From JBLHGU01 sp047615875 (GTDB lineage Bacteria; Pseudomonadota; Gammaproteobacteria; Arenicellales; CAJQKF01), in NCBI GenBank assembly GCA_047615875.1, contig JBLHGU010000271.1, positions 1 through 6,528 of the forward strand: a stretch of DNA of 6,528 nucleotides. Reading direction: 5' to 3'. This document shows positions 1-6,442 of this stretch, one piece after another. A program made the position numbers and the translations under genes. How positions within the stretch are numbered: the stretch's first letter is position 1; every line of letters starts with the position of its first letter. The notes below the pieces were generated by a model, which was not told the origin of the DNA, ran no database searches, and saw nothing but the letters and a program-made list of their open reading frames with translations.

Positions 1-84
1 AACGTTAGACTATAAAACACCCGCAGAACGTTTTAATGCATGTGTTGCATCGACCGGTTGAAACCGCAAGCGAAAGTGGACAAT
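1..84 (+). mobile_element. Right end of an IS30-like insertion sequence (partial)
   Basis: The window opens inside the 3' end of a transposase gene (stop at 59-61). The following stretch at about 62-84 has the look of an IS30-type terminal inverted repeat: read on the - strand it begins TGTCCACTTTCGC, resembling the TGCACTT-type termini I remember for this family. The exact outer end, the partner repeat and any target duplication cannot be determined because the left part of the element lies outside the window. The outer boundary at 84 is therefore an estimate. Confidence 0.45.
2..61 (+). CDS. Transposase C-terminus, IS30-like (partial, 5' end outside window)
   Basis: Nineteen codons are open from the window edge to TGA at 59-61. 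They read TLDYKTPAERF followed by NACVASTG. The L-x-Y-x-TPAE-x-F pattern is the typical end of a DDE integrase-fold transposase, where the family usually reads RPRKTLxxxTPAE just before the stop, and the CVASTG-type tail is what I associate with IS30-family enzymes. The catalytic DDE residues lie upstream, outside the window, so it cannot be said whether the element is active. IS3 and IS481 transposases share the TPAE motif and are the main alternatives. The first base of the window belongs to the preceding codon. Confidence 0.65.
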   Translation, partial: TLDYKTPAERFNACVASTG

Positions 85-173
85 CAGAAATTAGTCAAAG
101 GTGATTTTGTCGTGCTTGATTAGTAATTTTTTGAGACGAATCTTTTTTATATTCCTCACCCTTGGGTTTTAAG

Positions 174-195
174 ATGTTAAAGTTTCCCTTAACAT
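174..195. promoter_or_regulatory. Inverted repeat, possible operator
   Basis: ATGTTAA at 174-180 is mirrored exactly by TTAACAT at 189-195, with an 8-base spacer. The 22-base dyad lies 45 bases before the ATG of the AT-rich membrane gene and has the size of a dimeric regulator site. The right arm contains TTAACA (189-194), which could act as a -35 box, but no well-spaced -10 box follows (TAAACT at 214-219 is 19 bases on). In AT-rich DNA a 7-base dyad can arise by chance, so the operator reading is weak. Confidence 0.25.
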
Positions 196-240
196 ACAGT
201 TACACCTTTAAATTAAACTAGACTGAAGAGAAACGAATTG

Positions 241-696
241 ATGATAGATGCTTTTTTACAGAATGAACATGCGGGGTCATTTTCAAGAAGACAGTATGTT
301 TTTTTTAGATATACATTTTTTGTCCTAATTGATCTCACTGTACTTAATCTATTCAATCAATATTGGGATCTGGTATTTATAGAGAATTTTTCAATTTCAT
401 TACTGACTGCATTACTACTGCAGGTCTTGTTACAGATAACAATAGCCATTGAGCACCGTGTTACAAATTTCTTTAAACAAAAATCGGGTATAAAGGCCAG
501 AGTTCTACGAGGGCTATCAACATGGGGCATAGTCTTCGGCTCAAAGCTTTTAATTTTACAAGCTATAAATATATCCTTTGGTGGTAGTGTTTTATTCAGT
601 GGCCCAAAACATGGTCTCGTTGCGTTCATTATAGTCGTTATTGCAATGATCGTTGCTGAACAAATAATATTATGGATATACCGATCACTAGGATAA
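241..696 (+). CDS. Small four-helix integral membrane protein, function unknown
   Basis: This encodes 151 residues from ATG at 241; a TTG at 238 is directly upstream in frame. GAAGAG at 225-230 serves as ribosome site, 10 bases before the ATG or 7 before the TTG, so the TTG start is possible. Hydrophobic segments at about residues 21-40, 50-70, 92-113 and 124-147 suggest four membrane helices. The short loops carry charged groups such as EHR at 71-73 and KQKSGIKAR at 79-87. There is no signal peptide or recognisable catalytic motif. I think similar uncharacterised proteins of about 150 residues occur in other proteobacteria, but I cannot name a family. GC is only about a third by eye, clearly below the exporter operon downstream. 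It stands alone between an IS end and its own terminator. The reading frame is intact and the protein looks real. Confidence 0.75.
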   Translation: MIDAFLQNEHAGSFSRRQYVFFRYTFFVLIDLTVLNLFNQYWDLVFIENFSISLLTALLLQVLLQITIAIEHRVTNFFKQKSGIKARVLRGLSTWGIVFGSKLLILQAINISFGGSVLFSGPKHGLVAFIIVVIAMIVAEQIILWIYRSLG

Positions 697-754
697 TGCC
701 TGACAATGTACTTAAGCGGGACAAAAAAGACTCACGCCTATCGTTCCTGTTGAA

Positions 755-783
755 GCTTTATACTTAAATATAAAGCATTTTTT
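755..783 (+). terminator. Rho-independent terminator of the membrane-protein gene
   Basis: GCTTTATA (755-762) and TATAAAGC (769-776) form a perfect 8-bp stem around the 6-base loop CTTAAA. A single A and then six Ts (778-783) follow. The hairpin starts 58 bases after the stop codon at 694-696. The stem is AT-rich, with only two GC pairs, but the U-tract position is right for a + strand intrinsic terminator. It separates the AT-rich gene from the exporter operon, so that operon should have its own promoter between here and 971. Confidence 0.6.
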
Positions 784-812
784 CTAATCTTTTAATGCCC
801 GTTTTCAGGAAG

Positions 813-974
813 ATGAACCGACAGTTGCACTCACTTACTAACGAGAAGTTTATGGAAGGCATATTTATCTGCACGGGCCTGCGCGCGGTCGGGTATCATA
901 TATTCATGCGCTGGATGAGTAGTGATTGTTTCAAAGTACCTGAATGGAACAGTGTCGTAGAGACCTGCGAATGA
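813..974 (+). CDS. Possible 53-residue small ORF overlapping the efflux gene start
   Basis: An open frame runs from ATG at 813 (or ATG at 795, 59 residues) to TGA at 972-974. The stop shares ATGA with the probable start of the outer-membrane channel gene at 971, the usual geometry of translational coupling. The peptide begins MNRQLHSLTNEKF and ends VPEWNSVVETCE. It has no clear membrane helix or known motif. AGGAAG abuts the 813 start with no spacing, which is poor for initiation. A further in-frame ATG at 852 has GAGAAG (843-848) three bases upstream. It could be a leader peptide that sets translation of the channel gene, or an accidental open frame in the upstream region. I favour chance slightly. 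Confidence 0.22.
   Translation: MNRQLHSLTNEKFMEGIFICTGLRAVGYHIFMRWMSSDCFKVPEWNSVVETCE
825..904 (+). promoter_or_regulatory. Presumed promoter region of the exporter operon
   Basis: The operon must be transcribed from somewhere between the terminator ending at 783 and the gene start at 971. One candidate is TTGCAC (825-830) with TTTATG (849-854), an 18-base spacer. A second possible -10 box, TATATT (899-904), has no matching -35 box and would need an activator. Neither is strong. If the first is used, transcription starts at about 860 and the small ORF could only begin at an internal ATG. Confidence 0.25.
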
Positions 975-2491
975 GAAGAGCGCAAAAAGCATTCCTTGTT
1001 GCATGGGTCGCACTTGCCCTTCAAGCTTGTAGCATCGTGGGGCCCGATTACCAGGAACCCAATGTAGAGTGGCTGGATGAGTGGCAAACTGACCTTTATG
1101 GTCAGGCCATGACGATGGGCACCACGGAAGATGACCTAGACTTCTGGTGGCTGGCCTTCAACGATCCGGTTCTCAACGGCTTGATAGAAACCGCGCGTGA
1201 GAAAAACCCAACTTTACAGATCGCCGCTTTGGCAATTGTCCAGAGCAAGGCTCTGCTAGGGATTGCTACCGGCAACCAGTATCCGCAGCAACAGCAGCTT
1301 AGCGGCTCATGGGCGCGGACTGACAGCTGGTCTACGGAGGGTAATAACTCCGGTAATCATTCGAATTTGAATAGTTATAATATCGGTTCCAATGTGGGCT
1401 GGGAATTGGACTTTTGGGGTCGCTTCCGCCGCAGCATTGAGTCCGCAGACGCGGCGTTCTTCGCCAGCATTAGCAATTACCAGAATGCCCAGGTACTGCT
1501 TTCTGCACAGATGGCTCAGGCATACTTCACTTACCTCACTACTCTCCAGCAGATCAATATAGCGCAGGAAAACGGCGACCTGCAGAAACGCAGTATGGAA
1601 ATCACTACCAGTCTTTTCGAGAGCGGGCAGTCTTCTGAACTGGATGTCCAACAGGCTAAAACCCAATATTTGGGCACTCTGGCTAGTATCCCTAGCCTCG
1701 AAATCAGCATGAAACAGATCGAGAATTCTATCGCTGTTTTATTGGGACGCTCTCCTGGCAAGTTAACGGAACTTACCCGTGTGGCGGAAGAATTGCCTGC
1801 GTTGTCACCCATGATGATTGAGGGAGTTCCTGCAAAGTTGATGATGCGCCGTCCTGATGTTCGCACAGCCGCCTGGCAGGTGGCAGCACAGTCGGCACAG
1901 ATCGGCGTGGCTGAGGCAGATTTTTATCCCGCAATTTCGCTGTTCGGGACCATCGGTTGGTCGGGTAATTCTCTGAACACCACCAATGACAGCGTCGGCA
2001 CCGGCTTCGGCCCCAGCGTTACCTGGAACCTGTTCAACTACGGTCGCATAGAAAACAACGTACGCGTACAGGATGCATCCCTGCAGCAGTTGATCGAAAG
2101 TTATCAGCTAACGGTGCTTGGCGCCGCCAGTGAAATAGATAATGCAGCGATCAGCGTGGTCAAGACCAGGGAGAGAGATGGGTTCCTCAAAGAAGCCTTG
2201 GTAGCGGCGGAACGCTCGCTTGTGTTGTCATCGAAGCGCTATCAGGAAGGTTACTCGGATTTCCAGCGTGTACTGAGCGCCCAGTTAGCTAGGGCCGCAG
2301 CCTCTTCCAACTATGTGGCTAACCAGGGGGATCACATCAACGCGGTAATAGCATTCTACAAAGCACTGGGCGGTGGTTGGCAGCCCGTGGATGGTGAAGA
2401 TTTAATTCCCAATAAAATTCGCCAGATTATGGAACAACGGACTGACTGGGGTGGCATGTTGGATGCTCCCATACCTGCAGCTGATGAATAA
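971..2491 (+). CDS. Outer-membrane efflux lipoprotein, TolC/NodT type
   Basis: This is the outer-membrane channel of a tripartite exporter, forming the exit duct through periplasm and outer membrane. I place the start at ATG 971 (506 residues), not ATG 944. From 971 the protein has a normal lipoprotein signal: MRR, a hydrophobic core, and the lipobox LQAC with Cys20 as the acylation site. A weak TAGAGA site lies at 958-963. The mature protein shows the two OEP repeats of the family. Conserved points are WELDFWGRFRR at 144-154, RRPDVR at 293-298, ADFYP at 316-320 and FNYGRIENNVR at 355-365. Length is typical of NodT-type factors. It is first of four close genes, with 18 bp to the adaptor gene. 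Family assignment is firm; the substrate is not inferable. Confidence 0.93.
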   Translation: MRRAQKAFLVAWVALALQACSIVGPDYQEPNVEWLDEWQTDLYGQAMTMGTTEDDLDFWWLAFNDPVLNGLIETAREKNPTLQIAALAIVQSKALLGIATGNQYPQQQQLSGSWARTDSWSTEGNNSGNHSNLNSYNIGSNVGWELDFWGRFRRSIESADAAFFASISNYQNAQVLLSAQMAQAYFTYLTTLQQINIAQENGDLQKRSMEITTSLFESGQSSELDVQQAKTQYLGTLASIPSLEISMKQIENSIAVLLGRSPGKLTELTRVAEELPALSPMMIEGVPAKLMMRRPDVRTAAWQVAAQSAQIGVAEADFYPAISLFGTIGWSGNSLNTTNDSVGTGFGPSVTWNLFNYGRIENNVRVQDASLQQLIESYQLTVLGAASEIDNAAISVVKTRERDGFLKEALVAAERSLVLSSKRYQEGYSDFQRVLSAQLARAAASSNYVANQGDHINAVIAFYKALGGGWQPVDGEDLIPNKIRQIMEQRTDWGGMLDAPIPAADE

Positions 2492-2509
2492 AACAGGATT
2501 CTAAAGAAC

Positions 2510-3688
2510 ATGAGCAATGATAATAAAAAAGTGGATCAGCAAGAGCAGCAGCCCGAGGAAGCTGGTCAGGAGGAAGTGCAGCTGCCTGATAATGCTGAAC
2601 AGGATGAAGCTCCCAAGACAGTCAAGCGAGGTGGCATGGTGATCGCCGTGCTGATCATCCTTAGCTTGGCCTGGTACCTAGTATCTGATCGACTGACACC
2701 TTATACCACTCAGGGCCGCGTTCAGGGCTACGTGATCGGTGTTGCACCGCAGGTTGCGGGAAAAGTCATCGAGGTGTACGCCAAAAACAACGAGCGAGTC
2801 GAAGCCGGACAAGCACTGTTCAAAATCGACCCCTCCCAGTATGAGATCGAATTGGAAAAAGCCCAGTCCGACTACGCCAATGCGTTGCGGCAGGTTGAAG
2901 CGGGGGACGCAGGTGTAGATGCGACGCGGGCCAACCTGGAATCTGCACAGGCTAATTTGGTGAAAGCAAAGAAAGATACCGCGCGTCTGGAGCGTCTGCA
3001 TAAGGACGATCCGGGCACGATTTCCACCCGGCGCCTAGAGGCTTCGCGGGCGACCCTTGGGCAATCGCAGGCACAGGTGAAATCGGCTGCTGCCCAGATT
3101 GAACAGGCAATTCAGAATAAGGGCGGGAATTCTCGGGAGAAAAATACAATCCTCAGAACTGCACGTACTGCAGTTGAAACAGCTGAGCTCGATCTTGATC
3201 GTACGGTGGTGAAGGCTGCAGACAGGGGTGTAATTACCGATTTGCGTGTGGATGTCGGTTATTATGCTAGTACTGGTACTCCCGTGCTAACACTGATTTC
3301 ACTCAATGATGTCTGGGTCCAGGCGGAGTACACCGAAAACAATCTGGGGCACCTGAAAGCCGGGACTCCGGTGGAAATCCTGTTCGATTCCCTTCCAGGT
3401 TCGGTCTATGCAGGAAAGATCACTAATATCGGTTTGGGAGTGAGTTCTGGGCAGGCGCCTGCAGCGGGAACTCTACCAACCGTGGATAACAATCGTGACT
3501 GGCTGCGTCAGTCGCAGCGCTTCCAGGTGTTGGTTCACTTTGATGTGCGCCAGAAGCAGGAACTCATGACCCAGTTGCGCATCGGGGGACAGGCGTCAGT
3601 GATGGCTTACAGCGAAAGAGCCTCGATGACACGGACTTTGGCTAGGCTTTACATTCGTGCAATGAGCATTTTTTCCTACGCATACTGA
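2510..3688 (+). CDS. HlyD/EmrA-type membrane fusion protein (periplasmic adaptor)
   Basis: A 392-residue adaptor that would link the inner-membrane pump to the outer-membrane channel. In order it has an acidic, Gln/Glu-rich cytoplasmic tail (residues 1-36), one membrane helix (about 43-58), a first lipoyl half-motif (VAPQVAGKVIEVYAKNNERV, 78-97, then GQALFKIDP), a long Ala/Gln/Glu-rich coiled-coil hairpin (about 110-235), the second lipoyl half (about 233-263, VKAADRGVI), and a beta-barrel domain (about 264-366). The C-terminus, RLYIRAMSIFSYAY, is the aromatic tail I associate with adaptors paired with DUF2955 or FUSC-like pumps. AGGA at 2495-2498 is the likely ribosome site, 11 bases before ATG. 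It ends 16 bp before the DUF2955 gene. EmrA, AaeA and YibH are the closest named styles; I cannot choose one. Confidence 0.92.
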   Translation: MSNDNKKVDQQEQQPEEAGQEEVQLPDNAEQDEAPKTVKRGGMVIAVLIILSLAWYLVSDRLTPYTTQGRVQGYVIGVAPQVAGKVIEVYAKNNERVEAGQALFKIDPSQYEIELEKAQSDYANALRQVEAGDAGVDATRANLESAQANLVKAKKDTARLERLHKDDPGTISTRRLEASRATLGQSQAQVKSAAAQIEQAIQNKGGNSREKNTILRTARTAVETAELDLDRTVVKAADRGVITDLRVDVGYYASTGTPVLTLISLNDVWVQAEYTENNLGHLKAGTPVEILFDSLPGSVYAGKITNIGLGVSSGQAPAAGTLPTVDNNRDWLRQSQRFQVLVHFDVRQKQELMTQLRIGGQASVMAYSERASMTRTLARLYIRAMSIFSYAY

Positions 3689-3704
3689 TTGGCGGGCGTC
3701 CTCC

Positions 3705-4733
3705 ATGCATATCGGCGCGCGACGCGTATTCAGGCTCAGCATCACTACCTCCCTTTCTCTGGCCGCAGGATATGCTTTAGCCCTCGATATCCCATTTTTG
3801 GCGCCGTTGTTCGGGTTCATGCTCACCGCCGCACCGAGGCCACCTATGGGTCCCAAGGCTTTGCTGGGACTGCTGCTTGTGCTTGGCATCATGTTGAGCA
3901 GTGGCTTGATTCTGACGCCAATCCTGCTGCATTACCCTGCCACCGGGCTTTTGCTTGTAGCGCTAGGTCTGTTTCTCGCCAATTACATCAGCCTGAATCT
4001 TGGCAAACCACCTGTCGGCACCCTGCTCACTGTTGGGGTAACTTTGATTGCCATGATGGGTCAATTGAACTTCGGTTTAGCAGTTATGGTGACGCAGGAG
4101 TTGATGATAGCAATTGCGATCGCGGTGCTATGCCAATGGGTAGTCTATCCCTTGTTTCCCGAAGAGGAGCTACCACCAGTTCCACAAAAACCACAGCCGG
4201 TGCAATCCAGCTGGTTGGCAGCCCGGGCAACGATGACGGTCTTTCCTGTCTTTCTGCTGGGTCTCACCGATCCGACTTTTTACTTGCCTATAATCTTGAA
4301 GTCTGTTGCACTAGGTCAACAGGTTTCAGCGACAGATGCTAGGAACGCTGGTAGGGAGTTGCTGGGTTCGACCTTTATGGCGGGCATCTTAGCGATCTTG
4401 TTCTGGTTTTGCTTGAAATTGACACCGAACCTATGGATGTTCACGCTATGGACACTGGCGTTTACTACCTGGGTGTCCGCAAAATTTTACGGCGTTTTAG
4501 CCAGCCGTTTCTCGCCGAGTTTCTGGCAGAATGCGATCGTTACGCTGTTCATCCTGGTTGGCCCGGCAGTGGCTGACAGCGCCAACGGCAAGGATCCATA
4601 CAAGGCGTTTGCAGTTCGCCTGAGTTTGTTTGCCGGCGTTACACTTTATGCTTGGCTGTCACTGGTATTCCTGGAGTGGCTGAGGGAGCGGCAGTTAAAA
4701 AAACGTGATTCTTTAGTATTGGAGACGAACTGA
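3705..4733 (+). CDS. DUF2955 (FUSC-like) inner-membrane transport protein
   Basis: A 342-residue polytopic membrane protein, the probable pump of the exporter. Hydrophobic stretches suggest two bundles: about residues 10-148 (some five helices, with the TAAPRPPMGPKALLG loop at 41-55 and a GKPPVGTLLTVGVTL segment at 100-114) and about 172-324 (five or six helices). A short proline-rich linker (PEEELPPVPQKPQPVQ, 152-167) joins them. The N-terminal half matches what I know of DUF2955, which I believe sits in the same superfamily as the FUSC and aromatic-acid exporter (AaeB) proteins. It is roughly half the length of AaeB and lacks the large cytoplasmic domains. The ATG at 3705 has only a weak GGCGGG upstream. 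The stop forms TGATG with the channel gene. Active transport is inferred from context, not from a seen energy-coupling motif. Confidence 0.85.
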   Translation: MHIGARRVFRLSITTSLSLAAGYALALDIPFLAPLFGFMLTAAPRPPMGPKALLGLLLVLGIMLSSGLILTPILLHYPATGLLLVALGLFLANYISLNLGKPPVGTLLTVGVTLIAMMGQLNFGLAVMVTQELMIAIAIAVLCQWVVYPLFPEEELPPVPQKPQPVQSSWLAARATMTVFPVFLLGLTDPTFYLPIILKSVALGQQVSATDARNAGRELLGSTFMAGILAILFWFCLKLTPNLWMFTLWTLAFTTWVSAKFYGVLASRFSPSFWQNAIVTLFILVGPAVADSANGKDPYKAFAVRLSLFAGVTLYAWLSLVFLEWLRERQLKKRDSLVLETN

Positions 4734-4735
4734 TG
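4721..4735 (+). promoter_or_regulatory. Ribosome site and TGATG stop/start overlap
   Basis: GGAGA at 4721-4725 lies inside the last codons of the DUF2955 gene, 7 bases before the ATG at 4733-4735. That ATG shares one base with the upstream TGA (4731-4733). This layout normally gives termination-reinitiation coupling and supports joint production of the pump and the channel protein. It also fixes the start of the channel gene. Confidence 0.7.
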
Positions 4736-5176
4736 TTAGGAAATGTGCTTCTTGGCTTGGGGACCATGGTTGCTTGCCTTGCGATTCAGGCCTACCTAGT
4801 TGTGGTGTCAATGCAGGTCTACGTAAAACACAGGCAGTTGGCCGCCTCGCCGACACTTGTTGGCACCTTCGTGTTGATCTGTGCAGTCATGATGGTGCTG
4901 GTGGTCGGTAACTTTTTACAGATATCTCTCTGGGCCGGCTTGTTTATGTATCTTGGCGAGTTCGCTGATTTCAACACCGCGGCATATCATTCTGCAGTGA
5001 ATTTTTCCACTCTGGGCTATGGGGATATTGTTATGTCGGAACAGCACCGATTCCTCGGGCCCATGCAGGCGGTGAATGGCGTGCTGATGATCGGAGTCTC
5101 TACGGCCGTGGTGATGGCGGCGTTGCAAAACGCCCTTAAATTGATGATCAATGCTCGTCGCCACGAAGAAAGCTGA
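4733..5176 (+). CDS. Small potassium-channel-type membrane protein (Ion_trans_2)
   Basis: A 147-residue inner-membrane protein with a pore loop of the K+ channel class. There is a first helix at about residues 3-29, a second at about 42-75, a pore helix (FNTAAYHSAVNFS, 80-92), the selectivity filter TLGYGD at 93-98, and a last helix at about 111-136. The filter matches the canonical T-x-GYGD with Leu at the second position. A functional channel would be a tetramer. There is no RCK/TrkA-N ligand domain and no S4-like voltage sensor, so gating is unknown; the C-terminal tail is short and basic (NARRHEES). The stop is doubled in frame (TGA TAA). It is last in the exporter operon and coupled to the pump gene. 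Fold assignment is strong; K+ selectivity is inferred from the filter. Confidence 0.9.
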   Translation: MLGNVLLGLGTMVACLAIQAYLVVVSMQVYVKHRQLAASPTLVGTFVLICAVMMVLVVGNFLQISLWAGLFMYLGEFADFNTAAYHSAVNFSTLGYGDIVMSEQHRFLGPMQAVNGVLMIGVSTAVVMAALQNALKLMINARRHEES

Positions 5177-5215
5177 TAAAAATATGGCTGTATCGCTAGT
5201 ACTGGCCGATTTCTC

Positions 5216-5261
5216 AGTTAACCGAAGCTACTCGATCGAGTGGCTTCGGATCCTGTTAACT
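5216..5261 (+). terminator. Strong hairpin between convergent genes, probable transcription end
   Basis: The core stem pairs 5222-5233 with 5238-5249: twelve pairs including one U-G (5229/5242) around the loop GATC. An outer six-pair stem (5216-5221 with 5256-5261) joins it across a 6-base bulge on the right side. The U-G wobble holds only in + strand RNA; on the - strand it becomes an A-C mismatch. The structure therefore suits the end of the exporter operon best, with a weaker role for the opposing gene. No T-run follows on either side, so it is not a textbook intrinsic terminator. The right arm contains the stop codon of the AI-2E gene. Confidence 0.5.
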
Positions 5262-6386
5262 AGTGTGAACGCTTGACTCTGATGAGTCGTCCTCAGATTG
5301 ACTGAGTTCCGCCTCCGTGGGACCGACCCAGTCCATGAATACTTGGTAACCTACCGCCAACAACACAGCTCCTCCAAAGAGTCCGATCAAGCCGGCGGAT
5401 ACCATCCCGCCGAGTGCACCCATCAGAATTACCGGCATCGGGATATCGACCCCACGGCCAAGTAGCAGCGGTTTGAGGACATTATCGGCAGTGCCACCTA
5501 CCAACAAATAGATTGTCCACACGATATTGTGCATGGTAGATGCATCGCCACCAACCCACATATAAGCAATGACCGGCACAGAGATGATCAGGGCTGGCAA
5601 CTGCAGAATGCCTATTAGCAACACGACTACTGCCAAAATTCCTGCTCCCGGAATCCCGGCAAACATGAAACCAACGCCTAATATCAGCGCCTGAATAAAA
5701 GCAACACCGATTACACCGGCAGCAACAGAACGTACAGTCAAAGTAGATAGTTTGTGCAATTCCAAACCTTTTTCAGGCCCCGCAATGTGGCACATAATTC
5801 GTTGTAGCGCTGCGCTACCTGATCGGCCCCAGGCCATCATGATTCCGGCTACGATCAGTGCGCCGGTGAATAAAAACACCCCACTAATACTGCTCAAAGT
5901 CGCCGCCAAGATGCGCTTAACGACAGTCTCGACCGTGTTCTTGTTTGCTTTTAGAAATGCCGGCAAATTCGTCGCCGCAGCATGCCACAACTTGTAGACT
6001 TTATTGCCGATAACCGGCCATTCGGCAACGTCCGGAGCCGGGGCAGGAATGTTAAGCGTCTGGTTTTTGTGTGCCGTTGCCAAATCCTGCATCTGGCCCG
6101 TCATCGATTCGCTGAGCATAACCAGTGGCGTACCAATTAACAGCACGCCAATCAATACTATCAGGGTTGCAGCGCTTCCTTGTTTGCCACCGAGACGGCG
6201 AGCAATACTTTGATGAAGTGGATAAAGAGTGATCGCCAGAATCAGCGCCCAAACCATCAACGCTATAAACGGACTAAAGACGCGAAAACACAGTACCGCT
6301 GTCACCGCAATCAGACCAACTCGAATCATCGCATCGGTGAATTCACCCGATGTCATCGGGTTTCTTGCTTCATTTTTTGGTTGCAT
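5256..6386 (-). CDS. AI-2E family transporter (PerM/YdiK-like membrane protein)
   Basis: A 376-residue inner-membrane protein of the AI-2E family, whose members have been linked to export of small molecules such as autoinducer-2 (TqsA) or to cation/proton exchange; many are uncharacterised. Helices are seen at about residues 22-56, 71-92, 158-186 and 219-350. The family pattern is clear: a variable soluble segment between helices (about 95-155), PALIISVPVIAYMW at 264-277, and DNVLKPLLLGRGVDIPMPV at 301-319, followed by GALGGMVSAGLIGLFGGAVLLAV. The C-terminus is acidic and Ser-rich (from 360). AGGGAA, complementary to 6392-6397, lies 5 bases before the ATG at 6386, which supports this start over Met11. 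It converges on the exporter operon with 79 bp between stops, so it is not part of that transcript. The transported substrate is unknown. Confidence 0.9.
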   Translation of the reverse strand: MQPKNEARNPMTSGEFTDAMIRVGLIAVTAVLCFRVFSPFIALMVWALILAITLYPLHQSIARRLGGKQGSAATLIVLIGVLLIGTPLVMLSESMTGQMQDLATAHKNQTLNIPAPAPDVAEWPVIGNKVYKLWHAAATNLPAFLKANKNTVETVVKRILAATLSSISGVFLFTGALIVAGIMMAWGRSGSAALQRIMCHIAGPEKGLELHKLSTLTVRSVAAGVIGVAFIQALILGVGFMFAGIPGAGILAVVVLLIGILQLPALIISVPVIAYMWVGGDASTMHNIVWTIYLLVGGTADNVLKPLLLGRGVDIPMPVILMGALGGMVSAGLIGLFGGAVLLAVGYQVFMDWVGPTEAELSQSEDDSSESSVHTS

Positions 6387-6442
6387 AACAGTTCCCTGAT
6401 AGAGTTAATCAAACTCGTTGAGCTTACAGGATAATTTCTTGT

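Noticed and set aside
4..10. GTTAGAC, which fits the integron attC core GTTRRRY
   Set aside because: The match lies within the transposase coding tail, no partner RYYYAAC arm or second site flanks the AT-rich gene, and this short pattern is common by chance.
131..153. TTGAGA and TATATT as a promoter for the AT-rich gene
   Set aside because: The spacer is only 11 bases, too short for a sigma-70 promoter.
944..970. Upstream ATG at 944 as start of the outer-membrane lipoprotein
   Set aside because: It adds MEQCRRDLR before a complete signal peptide and has no ribosome site; the ATG at 971 gives a normal lipoprotein signal.
831..1087. Two - strand short frames opposite the efflux gene start, as a possible divergent gene
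   Set aside because: They are 60-63 residues, overlap the signal-peptide coding region, and have no motif or convincing ribosome site.
1307..1866. - strand frames of 119 and 111 residues inside the outer-membrane channel gene
   Set aside because: Antisense shadows of a strongly recognised gene; no independent evidence of coding.
3689..4342. 217-residue + strand frame overlapping the DUF2955 gene
   Set aside because: It begins with TTG, is rich in His, Arg and Cys with no family pattern, and lies entirely across a clear membrane-protein gene in another frame.
5752..6434. + strand short frames opposite the AI-2E gene
   Set aside because: Antisense shadows with low-complexity composition; the - strand gene accounts for the sequence.
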